From contig JADGPK010000006.1 of the NCBI GenBank assembly GCA_017882445.1, positions 27,936 through 91,935 on the forward strand: a stretch of 64,000 bases of DNA, given 5' to 3'. Positions 43,477-53,267 of this stretch are shown here, piece by piece; positions within the stretch are counted from its first letter, which is position 1; the number at the start of each line of letters is the position of its first letter. Below the pieces are notes generated by a model. The model made no database searches. It had not been told where the DNA came from and saw only the letters and a list, made by a program, of their open reading frames with translations. This stretch comes from Solirubrobacteraceae bacterium (lineage in GTDB: Bacteria; Actinomycetota; Thermoleophilia; Solirubrobacterales; Solirubrobacteraceae). Both the position numbers and the translations under genes were made by a program.

Positions 43477-44139
43477 GTGAGCGCTCTCGCCTTCGGCGAG
43501 CGGCCGGCCGCCGGTGAGCCGCAGGGGCTGCTCGTCCTGCATCACGGACGCGGCGCCGACGAGCATGACCTGCTCGGGCTCGCCGACGCCCTCGACCCCG
43601 AGCGCAGGCTTCACGTGGTGACACCGCGGGCGCCGCTGCGACCTGCAGGGTCCCTCGGCTACCACTGGTATCTGGTGCCCCGCGTGGGCCACCCCGATCG
43701 TGAGACCTTCCACGCGGCCTTCCGGCAGCTGTGCGCCTTGCACGACGAGGTGTGGGTTCGAACCGGTATCGGCCCGCAGAGGACGGTCCTGGGCGGCTTC
43801 TCGATGGGCTCGGTGATGAGCTACGCGCTGGGCCTCGCCGCGACGCGGCCCGTGCCCGCCGGGATCCTCGCGTTCTCGGGCTTCCTGGCGACGGTGGAGG
43901 GCTGGGAGCCGGACCTGATCGGCCGCCGGGGGCTGCGCGCGTTCATCGCACACGGAAATCGAGACCCGGTGATCGACGTCAGCTTCGCCCGTCGGGCCGC
44001 TCGGCAGCTAAAGGACGCGGGGCTCGAGGTCGAGTACCACGAGTCCTCTGGCGCACACAACATCGACCCGGCCCACGTCTCGGCGGCGGCCGCCTGGCTC
44101 GGGGCGGCGCTCGAGCGTGAGCCGGGCGCTCGCTCCTGA
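43477..44139 (+). CDS. Phospholipase/carboxylesterase-type alpha/beta hydrolase
   Basis: LLVLHHGRGADEHDLLGLADALDP, GGFSMGSVMSYALG, C-terminal AHNIDP. Confidence 0.85.
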   Translation: MSALAFGERPAAGEPQGLLVLHHGRGADEHDLLGLADALDPERRLHVVTPRAPLRPAGSLGYHWYLVPRVGHPDRETFHAAFRQLCALHDEVWVRTGIGPQRTVLGGFSMGSVMSYALGLAATRPVPAGILAFSGFLATVEGWEPDLIGRRGLRAFIAHGNRDPVIDVSFARRAARQLKDAGLEVEYHESSGAHNIDPAHVSAAAAWLGAALEREPGARS

Positions 44140-44203
44140 GCAGGGGTCCGCCGAAGCCCATAGGGTTGACGCCAGCAGTACGCAATGTCCTGGAGGAGCA
44201 GAG

Positions 44204-45038
44204 CGTGAGCATCTCGATCAACTATCACCGCGAGGGTGAAGGCCCGCCGCTTGTGCTGCTCCACGGGGTCGGTCACCACTGGCAGGCGTGGCGAGCGGTG
44301 ATCGCTCTGCTCGCCTGCGACTTCGACGTGATCGCGTGCGACTCTCCCGGCTTCGGGCGCTCGGCGCCGCTGCCGGCCTCAGTCGAGCCGACCATCCCCG
44401 CCTAGGTGGACGCCTTCGAGTGGTTCTTCGCCGAGCTCGGCCTCGAGCGACCGCACGTGGCGGGCAACTCGATGGGCGGCGCGATCGCGCTCGAGCTGGC
44501 TCGTCACCGAGCGATCCGCTCGGTGAGCGCCTTCTCTCCTGCCGGCTTCTGGACCCCCGCGGAGCTGCGCTTCTGCCAGCTCTCGCTCAAGGCGCTGATC
44601 AGGATCCCGCAAGCCGTGCGTCCCGCGATCGAGGCGCTCGCGCGCACGCGCCCCGGGCGCGTGGCGCTGTTCTCACAGAGCTTCGGCTACCCGGCGCGAC
44701 TGCCGGCCGCCGAGGCCGTGGCGACGCTCCGCGACGCATGGGCCTCTCCCGCGCTGAGCGGCGCCCTGGACGCCTTTCGCCATTACCGCTTCGGCGCGCC
44801 CCAGCAGCTGCGCAGCACGCCGGTGACGATCGCATGGGGCAACCGCGACTTCCTGCTCCCCTACCGCCTGCAGGCGCCGCGCGCTCGCGCGATGCTCCCC
44901 TGGGCCACGCACGTGACGCTCGGCGCCGGGCACGTGCCGTTCTTCGACGATCCCGCCGCCGTCGCCGAGGTGATCCGGGCCAGCGCACGCTCGGCCGCCG
45001 TGCCGCGCGAGCGTCCCCCTGCGAGTCGCGAGGGCTGA
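44204..45038 (+). pseudogene. Alpha/beta hydrolase interrupted by in-frame TAG at 44403-44405
   Basis: MSISINYHREGEGPPLVLLHGVGHHWQAW...PTIPA*VDAFEWFFAELGLERPHVAGNSMGGAIALELA: both halves in the same frame, oxyanion and nucleophile motifs on opposite sides of the stop. Confidence 0.8.
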
Positions 45039-45137
45039 GCCGAGAGGCGACGGCCCGAGCTGGCGCGAGAGCCGCCGCGAGCCTGACTGTGGTGGTGACG
45101 GCGCACAGCGCGCCGCCACCACAACCGAACGCCGCTG

Positions 45138-45905
45138 CTACCAGCCGATGTGGCTGTACATCATTTCGGCGCCCTGCTGGAGGAATTCGCCGCCGTTGTA
45201 TTTGGCGTACTCGTGATATTCGGTGCCACCGGCGTTGAAGCCCTGGCAGATGGCGTCTTTGAGCCGACACCAGTCGCCGAGGCGGTTGTTGATTTTGCTC
45301 GAATAGAGTTCGCGCCTGGTCAGGATGCCCCAGTGTTCGTGGCTGTAGTTGCCCCGGTCGACTGTTTTGTCTTCGTTGTTGAAGCGCGGGTCGCCGTACA
45401 GCGCGACGCCGTAGATGTGACTGAGGGCCGAGTCGTTGTTGTGGCTCCACGTTTCGATCACGTCTCCGACCACATGCGCGCCCTGGGAGAAGCCCGCGAG
45501 CAGGATCTTCATGCTCCCGCACGCGCTGACCTCGTTGTGGATGCGGTTTTCGAGGTGTTTGTCGCCTTCCCAGACGCTGAAGTAGTAGTCCCACGCCTTC
45601 CACCATTCGGCGACGTTCACCGCCTGGTATTCCAGCCCGTAGGACTGCAGTGTCTGCGTGGACGGCTTGCGCGCTTTGACGCGTTCGAACAGCGGCCCGA
45701 TCTGCGTCCCCATCCCGTAGTTGCCCGAGTAGCTTTCACCCGATCCGCGCACCCCGATGAATTCGACGTTCGAGCACGCCAACCCGCTCGCCGGTGCGAG
45801 CGCGGCCAGCACGAGCCAAACGACCATCGCGGCCAACCCACCGGCCAGCAGCCTCCGTGTATGCCGCGCCCGGACGGGCGCGGCCTCGTCTGCGTACATG
45901 TGCAT
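45138..45905 (-). CDS. Secreted cutinase-family protein
   Basis: Signal peptide; CSNVEFIGVRGSGE, ILLAGFSQGAHVVGD (GxSxG). Confidence 0.82.
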   Translation of the reverse strand: MHMYADEAAPVRARHTRRLLAGGLAAMVVWLVLAALAPASGLACSNVEFIGVRGSGESYSGNYGMGTQIGPLFERVKARKPSTQTLQSYGLEYQAVNVAEWWKAWDYYFSVWEGDKHLENRIHNEVSACGSMKILLAGFSQGAHVVGDVIETWSHNNDSALSHIYGVALYGDPRFNNEDKTVDRGNYSHEHWGILTRRELYSSKINNRLGDWCRLKDAICQGFNAGGTEYHEYAKYNGGEFLQQGAEMMYSHIGW

Positions 45906-46066
45906 TCCTCCCTCTGGCCCGGCCCCTCTCGGCGCCAGGCGATTCCCGCCGTCACTCCGACACCGAGCCGGGCAACAGTCCCTTGAACGTCGGACAGTCT
46001 ATTTCGCCCTCTTCGGCGAAGTCTTGTACTCTCACCACGGTTGTCAGGCACGGAGAGGCCCCTACG

Positions 46067-47299
46067 TTGTTCCCAATCGACAATGCTCAGGCACGGAATG
46101 CTGCGTCGCCTCCACCCGAGTTACGGGCGGCTCTCATGCCGGCCGTGCCGGCGATCGTCGAGGCGGCGATCACCGCGATTCGCAGCCAGGGTCCGGACGT
46201 GCGCTCCTCGAAGAGCGCGCTCGAGAGAAACCTGCGCCACGGCCTGACCGACGCGGTGGATCGGTGGTTCGATACCGAGCCGCCGTCATCAGAGCCGGAT
46301 CTGCATTTCGCCCTGGGGCGCGCCCAGGCCCGCGCTGGACGCTCCCTCGACGAGCTCATGAGCTTCTACCGGATCGCCGCCCGGACGATGTGGCGCCGCC
46401 TGGCTGAGGTCGGAGCGGCCAGCGGGGTGGAACCAAAGGACCTCTACAGGCTCGCCGAGACGGGCTTCGGGTGCGTGGATGAGCTCTCCACGCAGGCGGC
46501 GGCCGGGTTTGCCGACGAGCAGTCGTACAGATCGGGGGCGTCGCACTCGCGGCGGAGCGAGCTCGTGCGTCTTCTGCTGAAAGACCCACAGCCGGACGGC
46601 GAGATCCTCGAGACGGCGGCAGAGGCCGTCGGAATCGAGCTGTCCGGGATGCTCGCATTCTTCGTCGGTCCGTCAGAGCAGCACGACGTGTTCGCCCGCT
46701 CGGCGCGCGAACACGTCGTGCTCGGTCCGCGCGAGAGCGAGTTCGTGGGAGCTATGTTCGACCCGGACGGCCCGGGGCGCCGCCGCCAGCTCGAGAAGGC
46801 GGCCGGCCACGCGGGAGTCCAGCTCGCACTCGGCCCCTCCCTCCCGGTCCCGGACGCGCGCAGAAGCCTGGGTCGAGCGCGGGAGCTCCTCGCGCTGCTG
46901 CAGGCCGGCCTGATCGAGAGCGGTCCGTTGGCGCACGCCGACGACCACGACGTCGCTCTGCTGCTGAGCGCCGAGCCGCACCTGGCCTTCCAGATCGCAC
47001 GCCGGCGGCTCGCGCCGCTGGATGCGGTTCGCGGCGATGCGACCCGCGCGAACCTGGCCCTGACCCTGCGGGCGTGGCTGCGGAGTCCCGGCCAGCGCAA
47101 GACGATCGCCCACACGCTCGAGGTCCATCCACAGACGGTCCGCTATCGGATGACGCGCCTTCGCGAGCTGTTCGGCGACGCGCTGGACGATCCCGATCAG
47201 CGCTTTGAGCTCGAGCTGGCGCTGCGCGTGCAGCCGTACGGGCGGCTCTCGGCGACCGGCGAAGAGGACGCGCCGTTGACGGACCGCCGATCGGCGTGA
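46067..47299 (+). CDS. PucR/CdaR-type regulator with C-terminal HTH
   Basis: C-terminal TLRAWLRSPGQRKTIAHTLEVHPQTVRYRMTRLRELFGDALDDPDQRFELELALRV; TTG start with GGAGAGG upstream. Confidence 0.85.
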   Translation: MFPIDNAQARNAASPPPELRAALMPAVPAIVEAAITAIRSQGPDVRSSKSALERNLRHGLTDAVDRWFDTEPPSSEPDLHFALGRAQARAGRSLDELMSFYRIAARTMWRRLAEVGAASGVEPKDLYRLAETGFGCVDELSTQAAAGFADEQSYRSGASHSRRSELVRLLLKDPQPDGEILETAAEAVGIELSGMLAFFVGPSEQHDVFARSAREHVVLGPRESEFVGAMFDPDGPGRRRQLEKAAGHAGVQLALGPSLPVPDARRSLGRARELLALLQAGLIESGPLAHADDHDVALLLSAEPHLAFQIARRRLAPLDAVRGDATRANLALTLRAWLRSPGQRKTIAHTLEVHPQTVRYRMTRLRELFGDALDDPDQRFELELALRVQPYGRLSATGEEDAPLTDRRSA

Positions 47300-47319
47300 A
47301 GATCGCGGCGACTGTGGAC

Positions 47320-49485
47320 CTAGGAGTGCCCGAAGCGCACGTCCGGCAGGATGCGCCGCGCCCAAGCGGGCAGATACCAGGCTCGGCGGCCCATCAGGCG
47401 GAGCAGGACGGGGAGCAGCAGTAGACGGATGAGCGCGGCGTCCAGCAGCACGGCGACCCCGAGGATGATCCCCATCTCCTTGGGCGGCAGCGGCCCGGAC
47501 AGCGCGAAGGTGAAGAACACGGCGACCATCACGGCCGCGGCGGCGAAGATCACCCGCCCGGAGTGCGCTAGCCCACCGATCATCGCGTCCTGGGCGTCGT
47601 GACTGCGATCCCAGTGCTCCTTGGCTGAGGAGAGCAGGAACATGGTGTAGTCCATCGAGATCGCGAAGATCATCGCGAAGAAGAACACCGGTCCCCAGGC
47701 ATCGAGGAAGCCCTGGGACTGGAAGCCGAGCAGCGAGTGAAGCGCGCCATCCTGGAAGATCCACTTCGCGACGCCGAAGGCCGCTCCGGTGGCGAGCAGG
47801 TTGGTGAGCACGCCGGCCGCGGCGAGCAACGGGGCCTGCAGGGCGAACAGCAGCAGCAGGAATCCGAGACCCAGCACGACGCCGATCACCAGGATCGTCT
47901 TGGATGAGAGCAGGCGCTGCAGATCGTGGTTTTCGGCGACCGCGCCGCCCACGAGGGTGCCGGCGGGGAGATGGGCTCGCAGCCGCTCGATCGTGGCGCC
48001 GACAGCGGGGTTGGAGGGGTCCTGGCGAGGGATGGCCGTGACCAGGGCCATCCCGCCGCCGCCGGGCTGGGCGGGCGTCGCCCGGGCGATGCCCGGGTCG
48101 CTCTGCGCGACGCGGGCGACCGTGGCGGCCTGGCCCACCGTGGTGAGGAGCTGCAGCGGGCCGGTGGCGCCCGGTCCCATGGCGGCCTGGACCTGGCCGT
48201 AGCCGACGCGCGAGGAGTCGCCGCTCGGCACGACCTTGATGGAGGGCATCGAGGTCTTCAACGACAGCACGGGCAGGGCCAGCCCGACGAGCACGATGAC
48301 CGCGAGCAGGCCGTAGCGCAAGGGGTTGCGCCACAGGCGCTCACCCCAGGCGGCGAAGCGCGCAGAGCGATGCTCGCCAGAGTGCGCCCATGGCAGCGAC
48401 AGGTTGTCGACCTTGGGGCCGAGCTTGGCCAGCACGGCGGGCAGCAGCGTCAGCGTGGCGGCGAGCGCGAAGATGACGGCGAGCATGATGCCCAGGCTCA
48501 TGCTGCGGAAGGCCGGGCTGGGGACGAGCATCACCGCGGTGAGCGAGATCAACACGGTCAGACCGCTGAACAGGACGGCCTTGCCGGCGGTGTCCATGGT
48601 GACGGCCGTGGCCTCCTGGGCGTCGAGCTTCGAGCCGAAGAAGGCGCTGCGGAAGCGCATCACAATGAACAGCGCGTAGTCGATGCCGAGCGCGAGGGCG
48701 AACATCAGCGCGAAGTTCATCGCCCAGATCGAGATGTCGAGCACCCGCGTGCCGAGATACAGCGAGCCGGCGGCCGCGAGCAGACCGAGCATCGTGAGCA
48801 TCAGCGGAAGGCCCGCTGCGACGAGCGAGCCGAACGCGAGCAGCATGATGCCGAGCGTCACCGGCCAGGAGATCACCTCGGACTTCAACATGGCCGAGCG
48901 GTTGGCGACGTTGAAGTCAGACCACATGCCGGCCGCGCCGGTGAGATTCACCTGTACTCCGCCCGTCGAGAGCTTCCTGAGGGTGCCCTTCAGGCTGTCG
49001 GCGGCGGCGACCATCCGGTTGGGGTCGCGCGCGGCGCCCCCCTGCACGATCGCGGTGTGACCGTCGCTGGAGATTGACAGCCCTGGCGTCGGAGCGACCA
49101 CAGTTCGAACCGCGGCGCTCGCCCGCAGCGTCCGCTCGACGCGCCTGATCACCGACGCGAACGCTGGGCTGGTGACCGTCTGGGTCGGGGAGTGCACGAC
49201 GGCCATCAGGCCGTAGCTGCCCAGGCCGGCGAAGTCGCGTTCGACGAGCTTGCGCGCCTGCGCCGACTGTGATCCGCTCGCTTCCCAGCCCGCGCCCGAC
49301 AGCGCGCTCTCGACCCGCGGCGCGAAGAAGCCCAGCACCACGGCGACCACGACCCAGCCGGCCAGCACGCCACGAAAGTGCGTCGCGGTGTAGCGCCCGA
49401 GGCGGCCGATCGGTCCCACGTGGGCGACCTGCCCGCTCGGCGGCTCGGCCGTCGCGAGGGTGCGGGGCGCCGCTGTCGCGCTCAC
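47320..49485 (-). CDS. MMPL/RND family transporter (GTG start at 49485)
   Basis: GIDYALFIVMRFRSAF, SMDYTMFLLSSAKEHWDRSHD and many TM helices. Confidence 0.9.
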   Translation of the reverse strand: MSATAAPRTLATAEPPSGQVAHVGPIGRLGRYTATHFRGVLAGWVVVAVVLGFFAPRVESALSGAGWEASGSQSAQARKLVERDFAGLGSYGLMAVVHSPTQTVTSPAFASVIRRVERTLRASAAVRTVVAPTPGLSISSDGHTAIVQGGAARDPNRMVAAADSLKGTLRKLSTGGVQVNLTGAAGMWSDFNVANRSAMLKSEVISWPVTLGIMLLAFGSLVAAGLPLMLTMLGLLAAAGSLYLGTRVLDISIWAMNFALMFALALGIDYALFIVMRFRSAFFGSKLDAQEATAVTMDTAGKAVLFSGLTVLISLTAVMLVPSPAFRSMSLGIMLAVIFALAATLTLLPAVLAKLGPKVDNLSLPWAHSGEHRSARFAAWGERLWRNPLRYGLLAVIVLVGLALPVLSLKTSMPSIKVVPSGDSSRVGYGQVQAAMGPGATGPLQLLTTVGQAATVARVAQSDPGIARATPAQPGGGGMALVTAIPRQDPSNPAVGATIERLRAHLPAGTLVGGAVAENHDLQRLLSSKTILVIGVVLGLGFLLLLFALQAPLLAAAGVLTNLLATGAAFGVAKWIFQDGALHSLLGFQSQGFLDAWGPVFFFAMIFAISMDYTMFLLSSAKEHWDRSHDAQDAMIGGLAHSGRVIFAAAAVMVAVFFTFALSGPLPPKEMGIILGVAVLLDAALIRLLLLPVLLRLMGRRAWYLPAWARRILPDVRFGHS

Positions 49486-49760
49486 GAGTCGGCCTGCTCG
49501 CGGGGATAGACGACCGAGCGCAACGCGAACAGGCGGCCCAGGACCAGCGAGGCGGGGCACGCGCCGAACAGCACGTAGAGCCACTGGTTGACCCCGACGA
49601 ACGCTGTCAGCAACAGAAACCACGGGGACACGGCCGCGGCGAGCGCGGCCGACAGCAGCGTGACGCTGCCGGCGAGCGCGAACAGCACACGCTCGAGCGG
49701 CCAGCGTGAATCGCCGGCGGCGGGGTTGCTGGACGGGCGGGTACACGCGGTCGCGGTCAT
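49482..49760 (-). CDS. DUF2892-like (YgaP membrane-domain-like) small membrane protein
   Basis: ERVLFALAGSVTLLSAALAAAVSPWFLLLTAFVGVNQWLYVLFGACPASLVL. Confidence 0.75.
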   Translation of the reverse strand: MTATACTRPSSNPAAGDSRWPLERVLFALAGSVTLLSAALAAAVSPWFLLLTAFVGVNQWLYVLFGACPASLVLGRLFALRSVVYPREQADS

Positions 49761-50113
49761 CGGCTCGTTCCTCCTGGAAGTAGGGCGTCGAGGTTCTCCA
49801 GCTGACGGCGCAGACCGCCACAGACGTGGTCACAAAGCTCGAACACCCCGTCATCGGCGATCGCGTAGACCGCGAAGTTGCCGTCCTTTCGCCGCGAGAC
49901 GATGCCCGCGCGGAGCAGCACGCCCAGGTGCTTCGACACGTTCTGCTGCGACGCTCCGATGGCGGCCTGCAGCTCCTGGACGCTCGCCTCGCCCTCCCGC
50001 AGAGCATCGAGCAGCCGGATGCGCATGGGCTCGCCGATGATACGAAAGCGCTCGGCGATCAACTCGACGAGCTGCTCGGGCAGCGGGCGCGGTACCTGCG
50101 TGATCGTGCTCAT
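49757..50113 (-). CDS. ArsR/SmtB-family transcriptional regulator
   Basis: GEPMRIRLLDALREGEASVQELQAAIGASQQNVSKHLGVLLRAGIVSRRKDGNFAVYAI; ATG at 50113 (TTG at 50122 also possible). Confidence 0.9.
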   Translation of the reverse strand: MSTITQVPRPLPEQLVELIAERFRIIGEPMRIRLLDALREGEASVQELQAAIGASQQNVSKHLGVLLRAGIVSRRKDGNFAVYAIADDGVFELCDHVCGGLRRQLENLDALLPGGTSR

Positions 50114-50135
50114 GCAGGGCAATATAACACAACTA

Positions 50136-50157
50136 CATCGTTGTTTGCTACTATCGT
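50136..50157. promoter_or_regulatory. Candidate ArsR operator CATCGTTG-N6-ACTATCGT in arsR/osmC divergent promoter
   Basis: Same 16 specified bases with same 6-bp spacer recur at 53268-53289 upstream of the SQR-like gene. Confidence 0.7.
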
Positions 50158-50197
50158 TGTATGAATAGGGCTACGGATCGATCGGGGTGACCATCTG

Positions 50198-50617
50198 ATG
50201 TGCATGACCGCCACCGCCCGCCGCGTCGGGCGCTCCCTCAAGCACGAGGTCGACGTCAACGGCCGCCACGTGATCGTCACCGACGAGCCCGAGTCCCTCG
50301 GCGGCACCGACGAGGGGCCCGCGCCGCACGAGTTGCTCGCCGCGACACTCGCGTCTTGCATCGCGACGATGATCGCCATATACGCGCAGAACCGCGACTG
50401 GGACATTGGCGAGACGGCCGTCACGGTCAACTACGACGCCGACAGTGTTCCCCGCCACTTCGCGGTGGACATCCACCTGCCGGATGACCTCACGCCCGAC
50501 CAGCGGCGCAGGCTGCAGCGGGTTGCGGATACCTGCCCGGTGCGTCGTGCGCTCGAAGCGGATTTCACCTTCCAGGAGCGGATCCTCACCTCGGGTCCAC
50601 AGAGCGAGGCCGCGTAG
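50198..50617 (+). CDS. OsmC family protein
   Basis: DEPESLGGTDEGPAPHELLAATLASCIATMIAIYA, ADTCPVRRAL. Confidence 0.9.
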   Translation: MCMTATARRVGRSLKHEVDVNGRHVIVTDEPESLGGTDEGPAPHELLAATLASCIATMIAIYAQNRDWDIGETAVTVNYDADSVPRHFAVDIHLPDDLTPDQRRRLQRVADTCPVRRALEADFTFQERILTSGPQSEAA

Positions 50618-50817
50618 CCGCCGCTCTCATGAGTCGGCTCAGCGCCTGCGCCGGAGGCGAGCGCAGGCCGGGCGAGGCACGTGGTCGTCAACCCGGTCGA
50701 GCCTGTTGACATCACCGCCGTCCGGTGCCATCATCGTGGCTCACGGGCACCATGGCGCCGCAGCACGACTCGTAACCGCAGACGTCGCGGACGCCACACG
50801 CAAGAGGGGGACGATCG

Positions 50818-52056
50818 ATGGGACAGATCAGGGCAGCGGCACGAATCGTTGTGATCGGCGCGCTGGCGCTCGCCGGCCTCGCCCTCTCGGCCCCCGCGGC
50901 GCTCGCGAGCTCCCAGCCGGCCTGTCCCGGCCCCGCGGCGGCCGGAACCGCGCGCTGCTTCGCGCGCGTCCTGAACGATCCCCACGGCAACCCCAGCGCG
51001 ACCACGGTGCCGAGCGGCTACGGCCCGGCGCAGTTTCACGGCGCCTACAGCCTGCCCAACACGTACGCGAGCACAGCTCCTGCGCTGCAGACCATCGCGA
51101 TCGTCGACGCCTACGACGACCCGACGATCCTCAACGACCTGTCCACCTACGACAAAACATTCGGCATCACCGAACTGCCCCCGTGCTCGGCGTCCAGCCC
51201 GAGCGCCTGCTTCCTCAAGGTCAACCAGAACGGCGTCGCCGGGTCCTATCCCTCCAAGAACTCAGGCTGGGCGGTCGAGATCTCGCTCGACGTCGAGACC
51301 GCCCACCAGATCTGTCAGAACTGCAAGATCGTGCTCGTCGAGGCCAACTCGGCCACGGGCAGCTCTCTCAATGCCGCCGAGGATGCGGCCGTCGCGCTCG
51401 GCGCGACGGAGATCTCCAACAGCTGGGGCACCAACAGCGAGTACTCAGGCGAGGTCTCCGAAAACAGCCACTTCAACCATCCCGGTGTCGCGATCACCGT
51501 CGCGTCCGGCGACAGCGGCTACGGCGCCTTCGGCTACCCAGCCGCCTCCCCGAACGTGATCGATGTGGGTGGCACGACGCTCGGCGTGACCAAACAGAGC
51601 AACGGCACCTACGCCTGGGCCAGCGAGACTACCTGGAGCGGCTCGGGCAGCGGGTGCAGCACGTACTTCTCCGCCCAGCCCTGGCAGACGCTCGTGCCCG
51701 ACTGGCCCGCGACCGGCTGCCACAGCGCGCGCGGCGTCGCGGACGTCGCGGCGGATGCCAACCCCAACACGGGCGCTGCGGTGTATGACACCACCAAGTA
51801 CCAGGGTCTGCACGGCTGGTATACGGTGGGCGGGACGAGCCTGGCCTCGCCGCTGATCGCAGCCGTCTACGCCTTGGCCGGCGACGCCGCCACACAGTCC
51901 TACCCGGCGAGCCTGCCGTATTCCAACAGCGCTTCGCTGCACGACGTGACCAGCGGCGCGAGCACCGGCAGCTGCGGCACGATCATGTGCAACGCCGCGG
52001 TCGGCTACGACGGACCCACCGGCATGGGCACGCCCAACGGGCTCGGCGGCTTCTAA
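50818..52056 (+). CDS. Secreted S53 (sedolisin/kumamolisin)-like serine peptidase
   Basis: Signal peptide; WAVEISLDVETAH, VASGDSGYGA, GGTSLASPLIAAVYALAG. Confidence 0.85.
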   Translation: MGQIRAAARIVVIGALALAGLALSAPAALASSQPACPGPAAAGTARCFARVLNDPHGNPSATTVPSGYGPAQFHGAYSLPNTYASTAPALQTIAIVDAYDDPTILNDLSTYDKTFGITELPPCSASSPSACFLKVNQNGVAGSYPSKNSGWAVEISLDVETAHQICQNCKIVLVEANSATGSSLNAAEDAAVALGATEISNSWGTNSEYSGEVSENSHFNHPGVAITVASGDSGYGAFGYPAASPNVIDVGGTTLGVTKQSNGTYAWASETTWSGSGSGCSTYFSAQPWQTLVPDWPATGCHSARGVADVAADANPNTGAAVYDTTKYQGLHGWYTVGGTSLASPLIAAVYALAGDAATQSYPASLPYSNSASLHDVTSGASTGSCGTIMCNAAVGYDGPTGMGTPNGLGGF

Positions 52057-52088
52057 GGACCCCGAGGGCCCGATTAAGGTGGCTCTGC

Positions 52089-53222
52089 TCAGCTGCCGAA
52101 CCAGCGCGCGCGGCGACTCGAGCCGAAGCGCTCCTTCTCGGCGACCAGGGCGGCGGACGGGGCGTTGAAGGTCCCGGTTCGCGTGGGACCTGACAGGAAG
52201 TCGATGTCCACGCTCCCGACTCGTCCTCTGCCGAACTCGATGTAGCACGTCCCGCGCCCGAGGTGAGGGCCTGGCGGCTCGCCGCCACGCAATCTGGCGA
52301 TCAGCGTCTGGGCCACGACGCGAGCGGCCCCCTCGGCGAACACGCCGGCCTTCGGCACGCCGGCCGTGGCGACGTCACCGACCGCGTACACGCCCGGGAA
52401 GCGCGTCTGCAGCGTGGCGAAGTCCACGGGCACGTAGCCGTCCTCGGTCATGCCACTGTCGATGACCACGTCGGGCGCGCGGTGCTTGGGCACGCCGAGA
52501 AAGAGGTCGAACGGCAACTCGGCGCCGTCGTCGAGTATCGCGACGCTGCGCCCCGGATCGAGCGCGCTGACACGACGGCCGGCGATCAGCGTGATATCGC
52601 GCTCGGCGAACTCCTTCACCAGGGCGGCAGAGGTCTCCGGCGAGGGCGGCACAGGCGTGCCGAACGGAATCACGAACGAGATCTGACACGCGTCGCGCAC
52701 CCCGCGCGCGGTGAGCTCGTCGTGCAGGAGCAGCGCACACTCGCTCGGCGCGGGAGGGCACTTGAACGGCGCACCGCAGACGCCGATGACCGCATGCCCC
52801 TGCGAGAACGTGGGGATGATCCCGGCCAGCCGTTCGGCGCCGGCGACGGAATAGAACTCGTTTCCGCCCTCGGCAAGCCCGGGCGTGGCGTCCATGTCGT
52901 AGTCGGCGCCCAGCGCGATGACGAGGACGTCGGCGTCGTGGACAGCAGCGTCCGTGGTGACGCGTCGGGCCTCGGGGTCGATCGCCGTGATCGTCTCGCG
53001 CACGACGCGCACGCCGGGCTTCGCGATGTCGCTGTAGGCCATGCGGACCGCGTCCGGCGCCGTGCGACCGAACATCACATCCAGCTTGGAGAACCCAAAC
53101 ACGAACCCGTCGTTCTTGTCGATCAGCGTGACGTCGATCTCCTCGCCCAACGCCTCGGACAGCATCGTGCAGAGCTCCAAGCCGCCAAATCCCGCACCGA
53201 GCACAACAACGCGCTCGCTCAT
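52089..53222 (-). CDS. FAD/NAD(P)-dependent oxidoreductase, sulfide:quinone oxidoreductase-like
   Basis: VVVLGAGFGGLELCTML, VIALGADYD, GVYAVGDVATAGVPKAGVFAEGAARVVA. Confidence 0.83.
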   Translation of the reverse strand: MSERVVVLGAGFGGLELCTMLSEALGEEIDVTLIDKNDGFVFGFSKLDVMFGRTAPDAVRMAYSDIAKPGVRVVRETITAIDPEARRVTTDAAVHDADVLVIALGADYDMDATPGLAEGGNEFYSVAGAERLAGIIPTFSQGHAVIGVCGAPFKCPPAPSECALLLHDELTARGVRDACQISFVIPFGTPVPPSPETSAALVKEFAERDITLIAGRRVSALDPGRSVAILDDGAELPFDLFLGVPKHRAPDVVIDSGMTEDGYVPVDFATLQTRFPGVYAVGDVATAGVPKAGVFAEGAARVVAQTLIARLRGGEPPGPHLGRGTCYIEFGRGRVGSVDIDFLSGPTRTGTFNAPSAALVAEKERFGSSRRARWFGS

Positions 53223-53267
53223 TCCTCTCCCCTTTCAGGTGGAGCGGTGCAGGGCACCACGCCGATC

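Noticed and set aside
46673-48334. 553-aa minus-strand ORF
   Set aside because: Overlaps PucR antisense and MMPL in another frame; no domain signal
50706-50734. TTGACA-N17-CATCAT promoter upstream of the S53 peptidase
   Set aside because: Good -35 but weak -10; not enough evidence without a mapped TSS
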